A stretch of DNA of 8,706 bases from an uncultured Caldilineales bacterium (GCA_937907455.1 CALESQ010000033.1:1-8706), one strand, 5' to 3'; shown: positions 1-6,068, counted from the first letter of the stretch. The notes: generated by a model from the letters alone, not told the origin. Numbers and translations: made by a program.

Positions 1-39
1 GAACTAAAGTCCTGTTCGTTCGGCTAACTAATGCTATTA

Positions 40-512
40 ATCGTCCGGCTACGGTGCAGCGCCCCATCAATGGGGCTTGTCAGCCCGCTTCAGCGGGCGC
101 CGTCTGCTAGCCGGTGGGATTTCATCCCCCGGCGATGCCGCGGCGACCGCCGGACGATCAATCGTCCGGCTACGGTACAGCGCCCCATCAATGGGGCTTG
201 TCAGCCCGCTTCAGCGGGCGCCGTTCGCTAGCCGGTGGGATTTCATCCCCCGGCGCTGCCGCGGCAAGCGCCGGACGATCAATCGTCCGGCTACGGTACA
301 GCGCCCCATCAATGGGGCTTGTCAGCCCGCTTCAGCGGGCGCCGTCTGCTAGCCGGTGGGATTTCATCCCCCGGCGATGCCGCGGCGGGTGCCGGACGAT
401 CAATCGTCCGGCTACGGTGCAGCGCCCCATCAATGGGGCTTGTCAGCCCGCTTCAGCGGGCGCCGTTTTCTAGCCGGTGGGATTTCATCCCCCGGCGCTG
501 CCGCGGCAGGTG
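40..512. repeat. Tandem array of a 121-bp palindrome-rich unit (~3.7 copies)
   Basis: The block beginning GCCCCATCAATGGGGC recurs at 61, 182, 303 and 424, an exact 121-bp period. A partial unit precedes the first copy (from ~40) and the fourth copy breaks off around 512. Copies are nearly identical, with differences concentrated in two short stretches: the bases before CTAGCCGG, and those around GCCGCGG. There are no unique spacers. The array lies 3' of the hydrolase gene that ends at 543 on the minus strand, so that gene's transcript would run into it. It could act as transcription terminator, mRNA 3'-end stabiliser or REP/BIME-like element, but which of these is not visible from sequence. 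I found no convincing protein-coding gene in bases 1-542. Confidence 0.93.
61..170. repeat. Four successive hairpins within one 121-bp unit
   Basis: In the first full unit four inverted repeats follow one another. At 61-76, GCCCCAT/ATGGGGC has a 2-nt CA centre. At 83-98, GCCCGCT/AGCGGGC has a TC centre. At 110-133, GCCGG-T-GGGAT pairs with ATCCC-CCGGC around TTC, with one bulged T. At 149-170, GCCGGACGAT/ATCGTCCGGC has a CA centre. All four have TCA at the apex although their stems differ. A shorter palindrome, TGCCGCGGCA, or a variant with a T-G end pair, lies between the third and fourth. The same set recurs in each later copy at +121. Both strands could form the structures, so an RNA from either direction would be highly folded. 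Confidence 0.88.
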
Positions 513-542
513 CGCGCGTCTCATCCATGCCGCGCCTTCGCC

Positions 543-2093
543 TCATTCGGCTGGCGGACGACGCAGCCATTGACTGAGCGCATTCAGGAATTCCGGCATC
601 AGTGCAGGCTCCAGCGTGCTGTACTCGTCTACGCCGCCGCTTTGCGCGTTCTGAAAGAGGTGATTGGCTGTAGGCAGGGTGATGAGCGTCACATCGCTGT
701 TGTCAGCCTTGTCCAGCGCCGTGCGCAGCGCCGCCGTGTTGCTGTCGGCGTCTACCTGCGTATCCTTGCCACCATACAGGCCCAGCACCGGCACAGTGAC
801 CTTGGCCCAGTCCTCACGCGGGTCATGCTTCAGGAAGAACTGGTACCACGGGCTTTGGAAAATCTGCATCTGCGCTGCAATCTGCTGCTGCATCAGCGCA
901 TCCAGATCGCCCGCGGCCGCGCGTTGCTCTTCCGTCATCGCCGCAATCTGTTGGCCGGCGATGCCCTCCAGCGCGGTTTGCAGGTTGCTCCACTCTTGCG
1001 CCACAGCCAAATTGAGTAGTTGCGTTTGCTGGTTCGCCGCATCCGCGGCCTCTTCTGCTGAGCCGCCACCGGCCAGAGTCAACCGCTCCACCTGTTTGAT
1101 GATCACGTCATAGCCGGGCAGGGTGCTGCCGGCCATTGAGACCACAAAGGCCACGTCAGCATTGCGTGCCGCGATCATGGCGGCAATCATCCCGCCCTCG
1201 CTGTGGCCCAGCAGGCCAACGCGCGTGGCATCAATGTTGCGATCGGCCAGCAACGCGCGCAGCCCCGCTTCGGCGTCATCGGCAAAGTCAGCACTGGTGG
1301 CTTGCAGCGCGTCGCCAGTAGAGTCGCCCACGCCGCGATCGTCGTAGCGCAGCACGGCAAAGCCTTGCCGCGTCAGCAGATCAGCAATCTGGCGGAAGGG
1401 GCGATAGCCCGGCACTGTGGGAATGGCCTCGTCACGATCCTGCTGGCCGCTGCCGCTGATCAGCAGCAGTGCGGGGAAGGGGCCTTCCCCCTCCGGCAGA
1501 GTAAGCGTGCCAGCCAGAGTCACATCACCGTTGGTAAAGGTAAACGGCTGACGGCTGTAGGGCAAGGGGACCTCTGCTTCGGCAGCGGGGCGCGCCAATT
1601 GAAACTCACCTGTGAAGCCAGCCTGCTTAAAAACCCCGCGCAAGCTGCCGTCGCCTTGCAGTTCACCGTCGAAGGTGGCCAGTTGCGCGCCGCTCAACAT
1701 CTCAAAGTGAATCGCCTGGCTCTCTGGGCGAATATCGTGCAGGGGAATGCCGCTGGCGCCCTGCGCGGGCACGTCAATGGTGCCGCTCCAGGCCGTGCCG
1801 GGGGTCAACGTTACCAGAATTTCCAGGGCGGCACCGGGCAGGCTGATTTTGCCTTCCCAGTCGCCGCTGAAAGCAGCCGGGTCAGCCGGTGCTGCGGGAG
1901 AGGCCGGGGTGGGGGTTGCCGCATTGGCTGTGGCCGAGGGCAGCGTCGTCTCGGCAGTGACAGGCGCGGTTGTGGGAGTCGCCTCCACCGCGGCGGTTGG
2001 CTCGGCTGCGCGCCGCGTGCAGCTGGTCAAGGCCAGCAGTGTCAGCATCAGCAATAGGGCCGGTCGGCCCTTGTGAAAAAGCGAAGAAAGCAT
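543..2093 (-). CDS. Secreted lipoprotein alpha/beta hydrolase (serine esterase/peptidase-like)
   Basis: A 516-aa protein predicted to be exported and lipid-anchored. Residues 1-24 form a signal peptide ending in the lipobox LTSC, with Cys25 the lipidation site. A Thr/Ala/Pro-rich linker spans about 28-74. Residues ~75-168 look like a small beta-rich domain (GDWEGKI...GEFQLA). The alpha/beta hydrolase domain covers ~183-512. It has an oxyanion-side loop SGSGQQDRDE (213-222), a nucleophile elbow GHSEGG with Ser298, a cap-like insertion at ~325-430, probable acid Asp444 (YGGKD) and His478 (TANHLF). This arrangement resembles the EstD-type esterases and related COG1073 hydrolases; the substrate cannot be told. 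The ATG at 2093 is preceded on the minus strand by AAGGA with 9-nt spacing. The gene starts 33 bp after the Fic gene's stop with no obvious promoter between, so co-transcription with Fic is likely. The hairpin array follows its stop codon. Confidence 0.9.
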   Translation of the reverse strand: MLSSLFHKGRPALLLMLTLLALTSCTRRAAEPTAAVEATPTTAPVTAETTLPSATANAATPTPASPAAPADPAAFSGDWEGKISLPGAALEILVTLTPGTAWSGTIDVPAQGASGIPLHDIRPESQAIHFEMLSGAQLATFDGELQGDGSLRGVFKQAGFTGEFQLARPAAEAEVPLPYSRQPFTFTNGDVTLAGTLTLPEGEGPFPALLLISGSGQQDRDEAIPTVPGYRPFRQIADLLTRQGFAVLRYDDRGVGDSTGDALQATSADFADDAEAGLRALLADRNIDATRVGLLGHSEGGMIAAMIAARNADVAFVVSMAGSTLPGYDVIIKQVERLTLAGGGSAEEAADAANQQTQLLNLAVAQEWSNLQTALEGIAGQQIAAMTEEQRAAAGDLDALMQQQIAAQMQIFQSPWYQFFLKHDPREDWAKVTVPVLGLYGGKDTQVDADSNTAALRTALDKADNSDVTLITLPTANHLFQNAQSGGVDEYSTLEPALMPEFLNALSQWLRRPPAE

Positions 2094-2126
2094 AGGTAGA
2101 AGTCCTTTTGGTAATGGCGGGGTTGT

Positions 2127-3308
2127 TTAATGGGTACGGCTATCCGGTATAAAAGCCTGCATACGCTCTGTGCTGGCGCGTATGCCTTTGGGAGTTTTCG
2201 TCAACAGCCCCATCTTTGCCAGCTCGTTTATGTCGCGCGTCACCGTTTTTTCTGTTTTGCCTGCATAGGCTTCAGCTATTCTGGGAGAAATATATCGTAT
2301 TTTGGTCAACGACACCGCTTTGGGTTCGTTGCTCAGATCAAGCACCAGATGTTTGCGGCGGACTTCCGTAAGGCTGTTTTTATCACGAAAGTAATCATGC
2401 ACATAGTTTATCCAGTGAACGCGCAATTGCTGGGTTTTAATCAGCTCGATCTGCTCCTTCAGCCCATCTATAAAGCCCTGCAGCGCGTAGACAATAAAAG
2501 GCAGCGCATCACCGCCGCTTCGATGAGCAAGATCAAGTTGGCGGTAATATTCAGCCCGTGTGGCATTGTAATGGTTGCTCAGCAGATGAGCCGCAGTCGT
2601 GGGTACACCAGCCGAAAGCAATGTCTCAAATTCCACCAGGCGCGCCGTACGGCCATTGCCATCACCGAACGGATGTATCCAGGCGATATACAGATGGGCC
2701 ACAATTGCTTTCAACACGCCAAAAGCAATACCGTAGCTTGCTTCAGGATTAAACGCTTCATTCAGCCAACTACACAGCCTTTCAAGCAAATAATCGCAGT
2801 CTTCGGCGGGCGCGCCACGATAACGGCCTATCACTACCGAATGGGATCGCACTTCGCCTGGTGTCACATCATCATCTACAGGCAAGTTCTGCAACACCAG
2901 TTGGTTGTAATGCTTGATTTTCTCAGGGCTTAATCTGACTTCGGCGCTGGAGAGAACTTGCTGACCGATTTGGTTGCAGGCATTGACAATATTGTCTACT
3001 TCTTGTCCCAGGTACTGCTTGGAAGGAGGCAAGGGCAGGTTGCCCTCGATTCGTCGCAGCACTTCCTCTTCGGTCAGTGTATTCCCCTCAATTGCTGTGG
3101 TGGCAAGGACGCCTTTGGCCAAAAAAACCTGATGTAAATGGCGCGCACCCTCAGGCAACAAGGGGATGCCAATGACATGCTGGCATTTAGACTGCGCTTC
3201 ACCCAGCAACAGCCAAGCTTTGTAGCTTGCCTGGCTTAAATCAAGCTGAAAGGTTATCCATGAATGTGTCTCTTGGTATGTCCTGCTTTTTGTCTCGGAT
3301 GTGGTCAT
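2127..3308 (-). CDS. Fic family protein (class II, with C-terminal winged helix)
   Basis: A 393-aa Fic-domain protein. Such enzymes usually transfer AMP from ATP to a Ser/Thr/Tyr hydroxyl of a target protein. The catalytic motif HPFGDGNGRTAR is intact at 212-223 (His212 base, Asp216 metal ligand, Arg220 and Arg223 for phosphates), and the flap that positions the target is around 151-167. An N-terminal helix carries the inhibitory motif (S/T)xxxE(G/N), seen as T70-TAI-E74-G75. This is the class II arrangement, in which the inhibitor is part of the same chain, so no separate antitoxin is required and none is seen beside it. Residues ~330-393 form a winged-helix-like DNA-binding tail, as in Shewanella-type Fic proteins. 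ATG at 3308 has AAGGA seven bases upstream. The gene is clearly less GC-rich than its neighbours: 45% in 2281-2340 and 42% in 2701-2760, against 68% in 5101-5160. This hints at horizontal acquisition. Confidence 0.94.
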   Translation of the reverse strand: MTTSETKSRTYQETHSWITFQLDLSQASYKAWLLLGEAQSKCQHVIGIPLLPEGARHLHQVFLAKGVLATTAIEGNTLTEEEVLRRIEGNLPLPPSKQYLGQEVDNIVNACNQIGQQVLSSAEVRLSPEKIKHYNQLVLQNLPVDDDVTPGEVRSHSVVIGRYRGAPAEDCDYLLERLCSWLNEAFNPEASYGIAFGVLKAIVAHLYIAWIHPFGDGNGRTARLVEFETLLSAGVPTTAAHLLSNHYNATRAEYYRQLDLAHRSGGDALPFIVYALQGFIDGLKEQIELIKTQQLRVHWINYVHDYFRDKNSLTEVRRKHLVLDLSNEPKAVSLTKIRYISPRIAEAYAGKTEKTVTRDINELAKMGLLTKTPKGIRASTERMQAFIPDSRTH

Positions 3309-3349
3309 AGCAAGATCCTTAACTGGCTGACTTTGAGCTTGTATAGGTG

Positions 3350-3366
3350 CTTTTTTCTTAAAAAAG
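3350..3366. repeat. A/T palindrome in the Fic leader
   Basis: CTTTTTT-CTT-AAAAAAG is a perfect 7-bp inverted repeat around a 3-bp centre. It lies between the proposed Fic promoter and the Fic start codon. It has no GC stem, so it is not a usual intrinsic terminator. It may be a weak leader hairpin, a protein site or simply A/T-rich sequence. Confidence 0.35.
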
Positions 3367-3416
3367 TTGGTTTTTGTGCTGGATAGGGGCAGATCAAGAG
3401 GAAATAGGCAATTAGG

Positions 3417-3445
3417 ATTGTAATACCAGTATTACAGAACGTCAA
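3417..3445 (-). promoter_or_regulatory. Sigma70-like promoter for the Fic gene
   Basis: On the minus strand TTGACG (3445-3440) and TACAAT (3422-3417) each match the sigma70 consensus at 5 of 6 positions and are exactly 17 bp apart. Transcription would start near 3410 and leave a leader of about 100 nt before the Fic ATG at 3308. The promoter lies just beyond the stop codon of the regulator gene on the same strand. Fic, and probably the hydrolase after it, can therefore be expressed apart from the regulator. Confidence 0.6.
3419..3436. promoter_or_regulatory. 18-bp palindromic operator in the Fic promoter spacer
   Basis: TGTAATAC-CA-GTATTACA is a perfect 8-bp inverted repeat with a 2-bp centre. 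It fills nearly all of the -35/-10 spacer and overlaps four bases of the -10 box. That is a typical position for a repressor site. The binder is unknown; the Fic protein's own winged-helix tail is one candidate for autoregulation, by inference only. Confidence 0.6.
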
Positions 3446-3449
3446 ATGA

Positions 3450-3479
3450 TGTCCGTGTATGTGTCCTGATTTGTGTCCA
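3450..3479 (-). promoter_or_regulatory. Three GGACA direct repeats, 12-bp period, upstream of the Fic promoter
   Basis: On the minus strand GGACA occurs three times with starts exactly 12 bp apart (plus-strand TGTCC at 3474, 3462 and 3450), directly upstream of the proposed -35 box. The first copy sits in TGGACACAAA, a 10-mer that recurs at 4609-4618 near the light-operon promoter. This may be an activator or repressor site for the same regulator. The repeats fall between the regulator's stop codon and the Fic promoter. Confidence 0.4.
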
Positions 3480-3489
3480 TGCCAGTAGC

Positions 3490-4461
3490 TCAGGCAAAGC
3501 GCTCACCAAGCAGGTGTTCAATCTGTTCCAGGCTTTCGTGCAGGGTCGCACCCAGAAAAACCCCCGGCATTCGGGCGCGCAGCGCCGCATCCATGCTGAA
3601 CACACGTCCGGCATAGGCAACCACCGGGCGGCCATTCTGCTGCACCGCGGCCAGCCATTGCGGCAACTGCTCCAGCAAAATACGCCCGCTTTCTTCGGTG
3701 GTAGCCGACAGCACCACCAACGGCGTGCGCACGGTGTGCACGAAATCAGCCAGATCAGCCAGGGGCATGGCTTGGCCCAGGTAAGCCACGGGCCAGCGGC
3801 GGCGATGCAGCAACACCGCCAGCATCAGCAGGCCCAATTCGTGCCATTCATTCGGCGCACAGGCCAGCACCAATGGCCGCCCCACCCGCGCTGCCGCCGC
3901 AGTGGTCAGCCACATGCTCAAGCGTTGACGCAGAAAGGCCGAGGCCAGATGCTCGGTAGCTACATCCACTCGCCCAGAGCGCCAGGCCTCACCCATGTCA
4001 ACCAGCGCCGGAGCAATCACATCGAGAATCACCGTTTCCAACGGATACACGGCCATCATCTCACCCAGCACCTGATCGGCCCGCTCCAGATCGCCTTCCT
4101 GCAACGTCTGCGAGAAGCGGGCGCGCAGCAATGTCCGCGCGTCGTCTGGTGGAGGCTCTGCCACCAGCGGGCCAGGCTGCGGCGTATGCGTCTGCCGTTC
4201 GTGGTTGAGCAAGGCGCGGATCGCTTGCGAGGTCTGCATCCCTTCCTCGATCCTGATTTTAACCCAGCGCAGGCGCGCCATCTCTTGTTCTGAATACAAA
4301 CGATGGCCGCCGCTGGTACGGCCGGCGTCTGGGAAGTTATAGCGCCGCTCCCACACACGCAACGTAGCTACCGGAATGGCTGTCATGCGCGATACTACGC
4401 CGATGTTGTAGATTGGCTCATCATTCAAGGCCCAGGGGTAGGAGGTCTGCTTGTCGTCCAT
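3490..4461 (-). CDS. CarH/LitR-type MerR regulator with B12-binding (photoreceptor) domain
   Basis: A 323-aa protein. The N-terminal MerR winged helix-turn-helix spans ~18-88 (YNIGVVSRMTAIPVATLRVWERR, then RTSGGHRLYS). A four-helix B12-cap region (~108-190) carries the signature W-x9-EH (W160, E170, H171). The Rossmann-type cobalamin domain (~195-323) has E205-W-H207-E-L-G, which supplies lower axial ligand His207, then S252 and the AG of YAGRVF at 284-285. In CarH, adenosylcobalamin-bound tetramers repress DNA in the dark and light breaks them up. In Thermus CarH the residue after the signature Trp is His132, which becomes the upper cobalt ligand after light; here it is Arg161. I chose ATG 4461 because AGGAG lies six bases upstream. 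An in-frame ATG at 4500 has AGGAGG only three bases away and would lie upstream of the proposed transcription start. The gene is divergent from the SDR-SRPBCC-oxidoreductase operon, its likely target. Confidence 0.9.
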   Translation of the reverse strand: MDDKQTSYPWALNDEPIYNIGVVSRMTAIPVATLRVWERRYNFPDAGRTSGGHRLYSEQEMARLRWVKIRIEEGMQTSQAIRALLNHERQTHTPQPGPLVAEPPPDDARTLLRARFSQTLQEGDLERADQVLGEMMAVYPLETVILDVIAPALVDMGEAWRSGRVDVATEHLASAFLRQRLSMWLTTAAAARVGRPLVLACAPNEWHELGLLMLAVLLHRRRWPVAYLGQAMPLADLADFVHTVRTPLVVLSATTEESGRILLEQLPQWLAAVQQNGRPVVAYAGRVFSMDAALRARMPGVFLGATLHESLEQIEHLLGERFA

Positions 4462-4490
4462 GTAAAGCTCCTGTTTGCAAAATCTCAACA

Positions 4491-4519
4491 AGCCTACCAT
4501 GCACCTCCTGAAATGTCAA
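4491..4519 (-). promoter_or_regulatory. Probable promoter of the regulator gene
   Basis: On the minus strand a perfect TTGACA (4519-4514) is followed after 17 bp by TAGGCT (4496-4491), a weak -10 preceded by TGG, which makes an extended -10. The start point would fall near 4484, between the two candidate ATGs. This supports translation from 4461. The -35 itself contains GACA, the core of the direct repeats in this region, so autoregulation is plausible. Confidence 0.5.
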
Positions 4520-4618
4520 GATTTATTCGACATTTTCACGACAAGAAAAAGAAACCTTGACAAAACCAGGACAAATATAGTATACTGGACAACACTGTAA
4601 ACGAAACTTGGACACAAA
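4511..4618. promoter_or_regulatory. Cluster of GACA repeats with 11-bp spacing: likely CarH-type operator
   Basis: On the plus strand GACA starts at 4529, 4540, 4559, 4570, 4588 and 4611. The first two pairs are each spaced exactly 11 bp: TCGACATTTTC/ACGACAAGAAA and TTGACAAAACC/AGGACAAATAT. CarH is known to bind tandem 11-bp direct repeats with the separate DNA-binding domains of one tetramer. The second pair covers the plus-strand -35 box, so binding would block RNA polymerase. An inverted repeat AAATGTC/GACATTT (4511-4517 and 4529-4535) links the cluster to the regulator's own -35. That this regulator binds here is inferred from geometry and divergent location. Confidence 0.65.
4557..4586 (+). 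promoter_or_regulatory. Sigma70-like promoter of the three-gene operon
   Basis: Consensus TTGACA (4557-4562) and TATACT (4581-4586, 5 of 6 matches) are separated by 18 bp. Transcription would start near 4593, giving a leader of about 43 nt. The elements are strong enough that tight repression is expected, which fits the GACA repeats lying on the -35 and in the spacer. Confidence 0.75.
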
Positions 4619-4624
4619 CTCCAC

Positions 4625-4630
4625 AGGAGG
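4625..4630 (+). promoter_or_regulatory. Ribosome binding site of the SDR gene
   Basis: AGGAGG ends five bases before the ATG at 4636. It is a full-strength Shine-Dalgarno sequence and fixes the start of the first operon gene. Confidence 0.85.
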
Positions 4631-4635
4631 CTTTT

Positions 4636-5544
4636 ATGCGAATTATCATCACCGGTGGCACAGGGTTGATCGGCAGCGCCCTGGCCCATAGCCTGAACCA
4701 GGACGCCCATGAAGTGATTGTTTTAAGCCGCGCGGCACGGCGCCCTGCGGGCCTTGATGCCGGCATCAGCGTGGTGCAGTGGGATGGTCGCAGCGCGTCC
4801 GGTTGGGGTGAGTTGGTTAACGGCGACACAGCTATTGTTAATCTAGCCGGTGCCAACATCGCCGCGGGCCGCTGGAGCGATGCGCGCAAGCACCAGATCG
4901 TCACCAGCCGTGTGCAGGCAGGCCAGGCCGTGGTGCAAGCTGTGCAACAGGCCGCAGTCAAGCCGCAAGTCGTGATCCAGTCCTCGGCCGTGGGCTACTA
5001 TGGCCCCTGTGGTGACGAGGTGATCAGCGAAGCCAGCCCGTCTGGCAACGATTTTCTGGCCGAGGTTTGCCGTCAGTGGGAGGCCTCTACCGTCGCCGTG
5101 GAGGCGCTGGGTGTGCGCCGTGCTGTGATCCGCACCGGCGTTGTGTTGAGCGAACGCGGTGGCGCGCTGCCGCGCATGGCGCTGCTCTTCCGCCTTTTCG
5201 TTGGCGGCAAGCTCGGCTCCGGCCGCCAATACTTTCCCTGGATTCATCTGAACGACGAGGTAGGGGCCATCCGTTTCCTGCTGGAGCAGCCCGCAGCCTC
5301 CGGCATCTTCAACCTGGCTGCACCCAAGCCGCCCACCAATGCCCAGTTCACTCAGGCACTCGGCAAAGCACTGGGCCGCCCTACGTTCATGCCTGTGCCT
5401 GCTTTTGCCTTGCGCACCTTATTTGGCGAAATGGCTACCGTGCTGCTTGATGGTCAGCGCGCCGTGCCGCAACGTCTGGAGCAGGCCGGTTATACTTTCC
5501 GCTTCACCGACGCCGTCACTGCGTTGAAGGATTTGCTGCGCTGA
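4636..5544 (+). CDS. TIGR01777 family SDR/epimerase-like oxidoreductase (YfcH type)
   Basis: A 302-aa extended short-chain dehydrogenase/reductase fold protein. The N-terminal nucleotide-binding motif is ITGGTGLIGS (5-14, GxxGxxG). It is followed by NLAGAN (69-74), SSAVGYYG (116-123), in the place of the usual Ser and YxxxK active site, and PWIHLND (201-207). The C-terminal part (~250-300, PVPAFALRTLFGEMATVLLDGQR) matches the DUF1731 tail typical of this family. Length is normal. The physiological substrate of the family is unknown; related genes are often found beside LitR/CarH-type regulators and SRPBCC proteins. It is the first gene after a likely light-controlled promoter, and its TGA overlaps the next gene's ATG by one base, so translation is coupled. 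Confidence 0.92.
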   Translation: MRIIITGGTGLIGSALAHSLNQDAHEVIVLSRAARRPAGLDAGISVVQWDGRSASGWGELVNGDTAIVNLAGANIAAGRWSDARKHQIVTSRVQAGQAVVQAVQQAAVKPQVVIQSSAVGYYGPCGDEVISEASPSGNDFLAEVCRQWEASTVAVEALGVRRAVIRTGVVLSERGGALPRMALLFRLFVGGKLGSGRQYFPWIHLNDEVGAIRFLLEQPAASGIFNLAAPKPPTNAQFTQALGKALGRPTFMPVPAFALRTLFGEMATVLLDGQRAVPQRLEQAGYTFRFTDAVTALKDLLR

Positions 5545-6068
5545 TGGTTTATCATCACCGTTTTCGCGTGCGTGCGTCGGTGGAGGCCGTGGCCGCTTTT
5601 CACGCTGATCCCGCCACCATGTCCGCCATCACGCCGCCGCCAATCATGGTGCAGGTTCACCGCGCCCCTGTCCGCATTGCAGACGGCGCAGGCATGGACT
5701 TCACGCTGTGGCTGGGACCGCTGCCCCTGCGCTGGCAAGCCAAGTTTGACCAGGTAAGCCCTACGGGTTTTCGTGACCGGCAGCAGCGCGGGCCGTTCAG
5801 CCGCTGGCAACACACGCATCGTTTCGAGGCGGTCACACCAGACACCACCGATGTGCTGGATACCCTGGAGATTGAGCTGCGCCGCCATTGGCTGTGGGGT
5901 CCGTTGGGCTGGGGCATGGCACGCAGTCTGCCGCTGCTTTTTGCCTATCGTGCTTGGCGCACGCGGCGCTTGTTGCAGCCATCGGCTCGCAGCCTCATGG
6001 CGCCTTTGCTGCTGTTGATCGGCGCGGCTACAGCTTTTGGGCTGGCCCACCGGCGTCTCTGCCGATGA
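5544..6068 (+). CDS. SRPBCC (START/Bet v1-like) family protein with C-terminal membrane segment
   Basis: A 174-aa protein. Residues ~1-145 match the SRPBCC hydrophobic-ligand-binding fold in the COG4276 style: the opening YHHRFRVRASVEAVAAFHAD is the usual first strand and helix, and FRDRQQRGPFSRWQHTHRFE (76-95) is the conserved signature. Such domains hold lipids or polyketide-like ligands. A hydrophobic stretch LMAPLLLLIGAATAFGL (151-167) followed by basic residues suggests a C-terminal membrane anchor or an association helix. The ATG overlaps the SDR stop by 1 bp, and its own TGA overlaps the following ATG by 4 bp (ATGA). TIGR01777 proteins and SRPBCC domains commonly occur side by side or fused, which supports joint function. 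The ligand is not identifiable. Confidence 0.85.
   Translation: MVYHHRFRVRASVEAVAAFHADPATMSAITPPPIMVQVHRAPVRIADGAGMDFTLWLGPLPLRWQAKFDQVSPTGFRDRQQRGPFSRWQHTHRFEAVTPDTTDVLDTLEIELRRHWLWGPLGWGMARSLPLLFAYRAWRTRRLLQPSARSLMAPLLLLIGAATAFGLAHRRLCR

Noticed and set aside
40..512. CRISPR array
   Set aside because: Units are 121 bp, contiguous and nearly identical throughout, with no variable spacers and no cas genes.
31..577. Several overlapping plus-strand open frames of 66-119 codons in the repeat array
   Set aside because: Because 121 leaves remainder 1 on division by 3, each copy shifts frame and the same peptides appear staggered in all frames. They are by-products of the repeat and show no ribosome site or protein-like features.
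2130..2933. 267-codon plus-strand open frame opposite the Fic gene
   Set aside because: It is antisense to a clear Fic protein with intact catalytic motif, and its translation shows no recognisable domain.
3350..3366. Intrinsic terminator of the regulator gene
   Set aside because: The stem is pure A/T apart from the end pairs, and it lies inside the Fic leader downstream of the Fic promoter.
2127..3489. Fic as toxin of a two-gene toxin-antitoxin pair
   Set aside because: The inhibitory helix motif is within the same protein and no small antitoxin gene is found in the 181-bp upstream gap.
4462..4500. Regulator starting at the upstream in-frame ATG at 4500
   Set aside because: The AGGAGG there is only three bases from the ATG, the 13 extra residues are not MerR-like, and the likely transcription start lies downstream of it. 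Not fully excluded.
5888..6064. Long N-terminal extension of the FAD oxidoreductase
   Set aside because: It overlaps the SRPBCC gene in another frame, and the 6065 ATG gives an ATGA overlap and a normal start just before the FAD motif.
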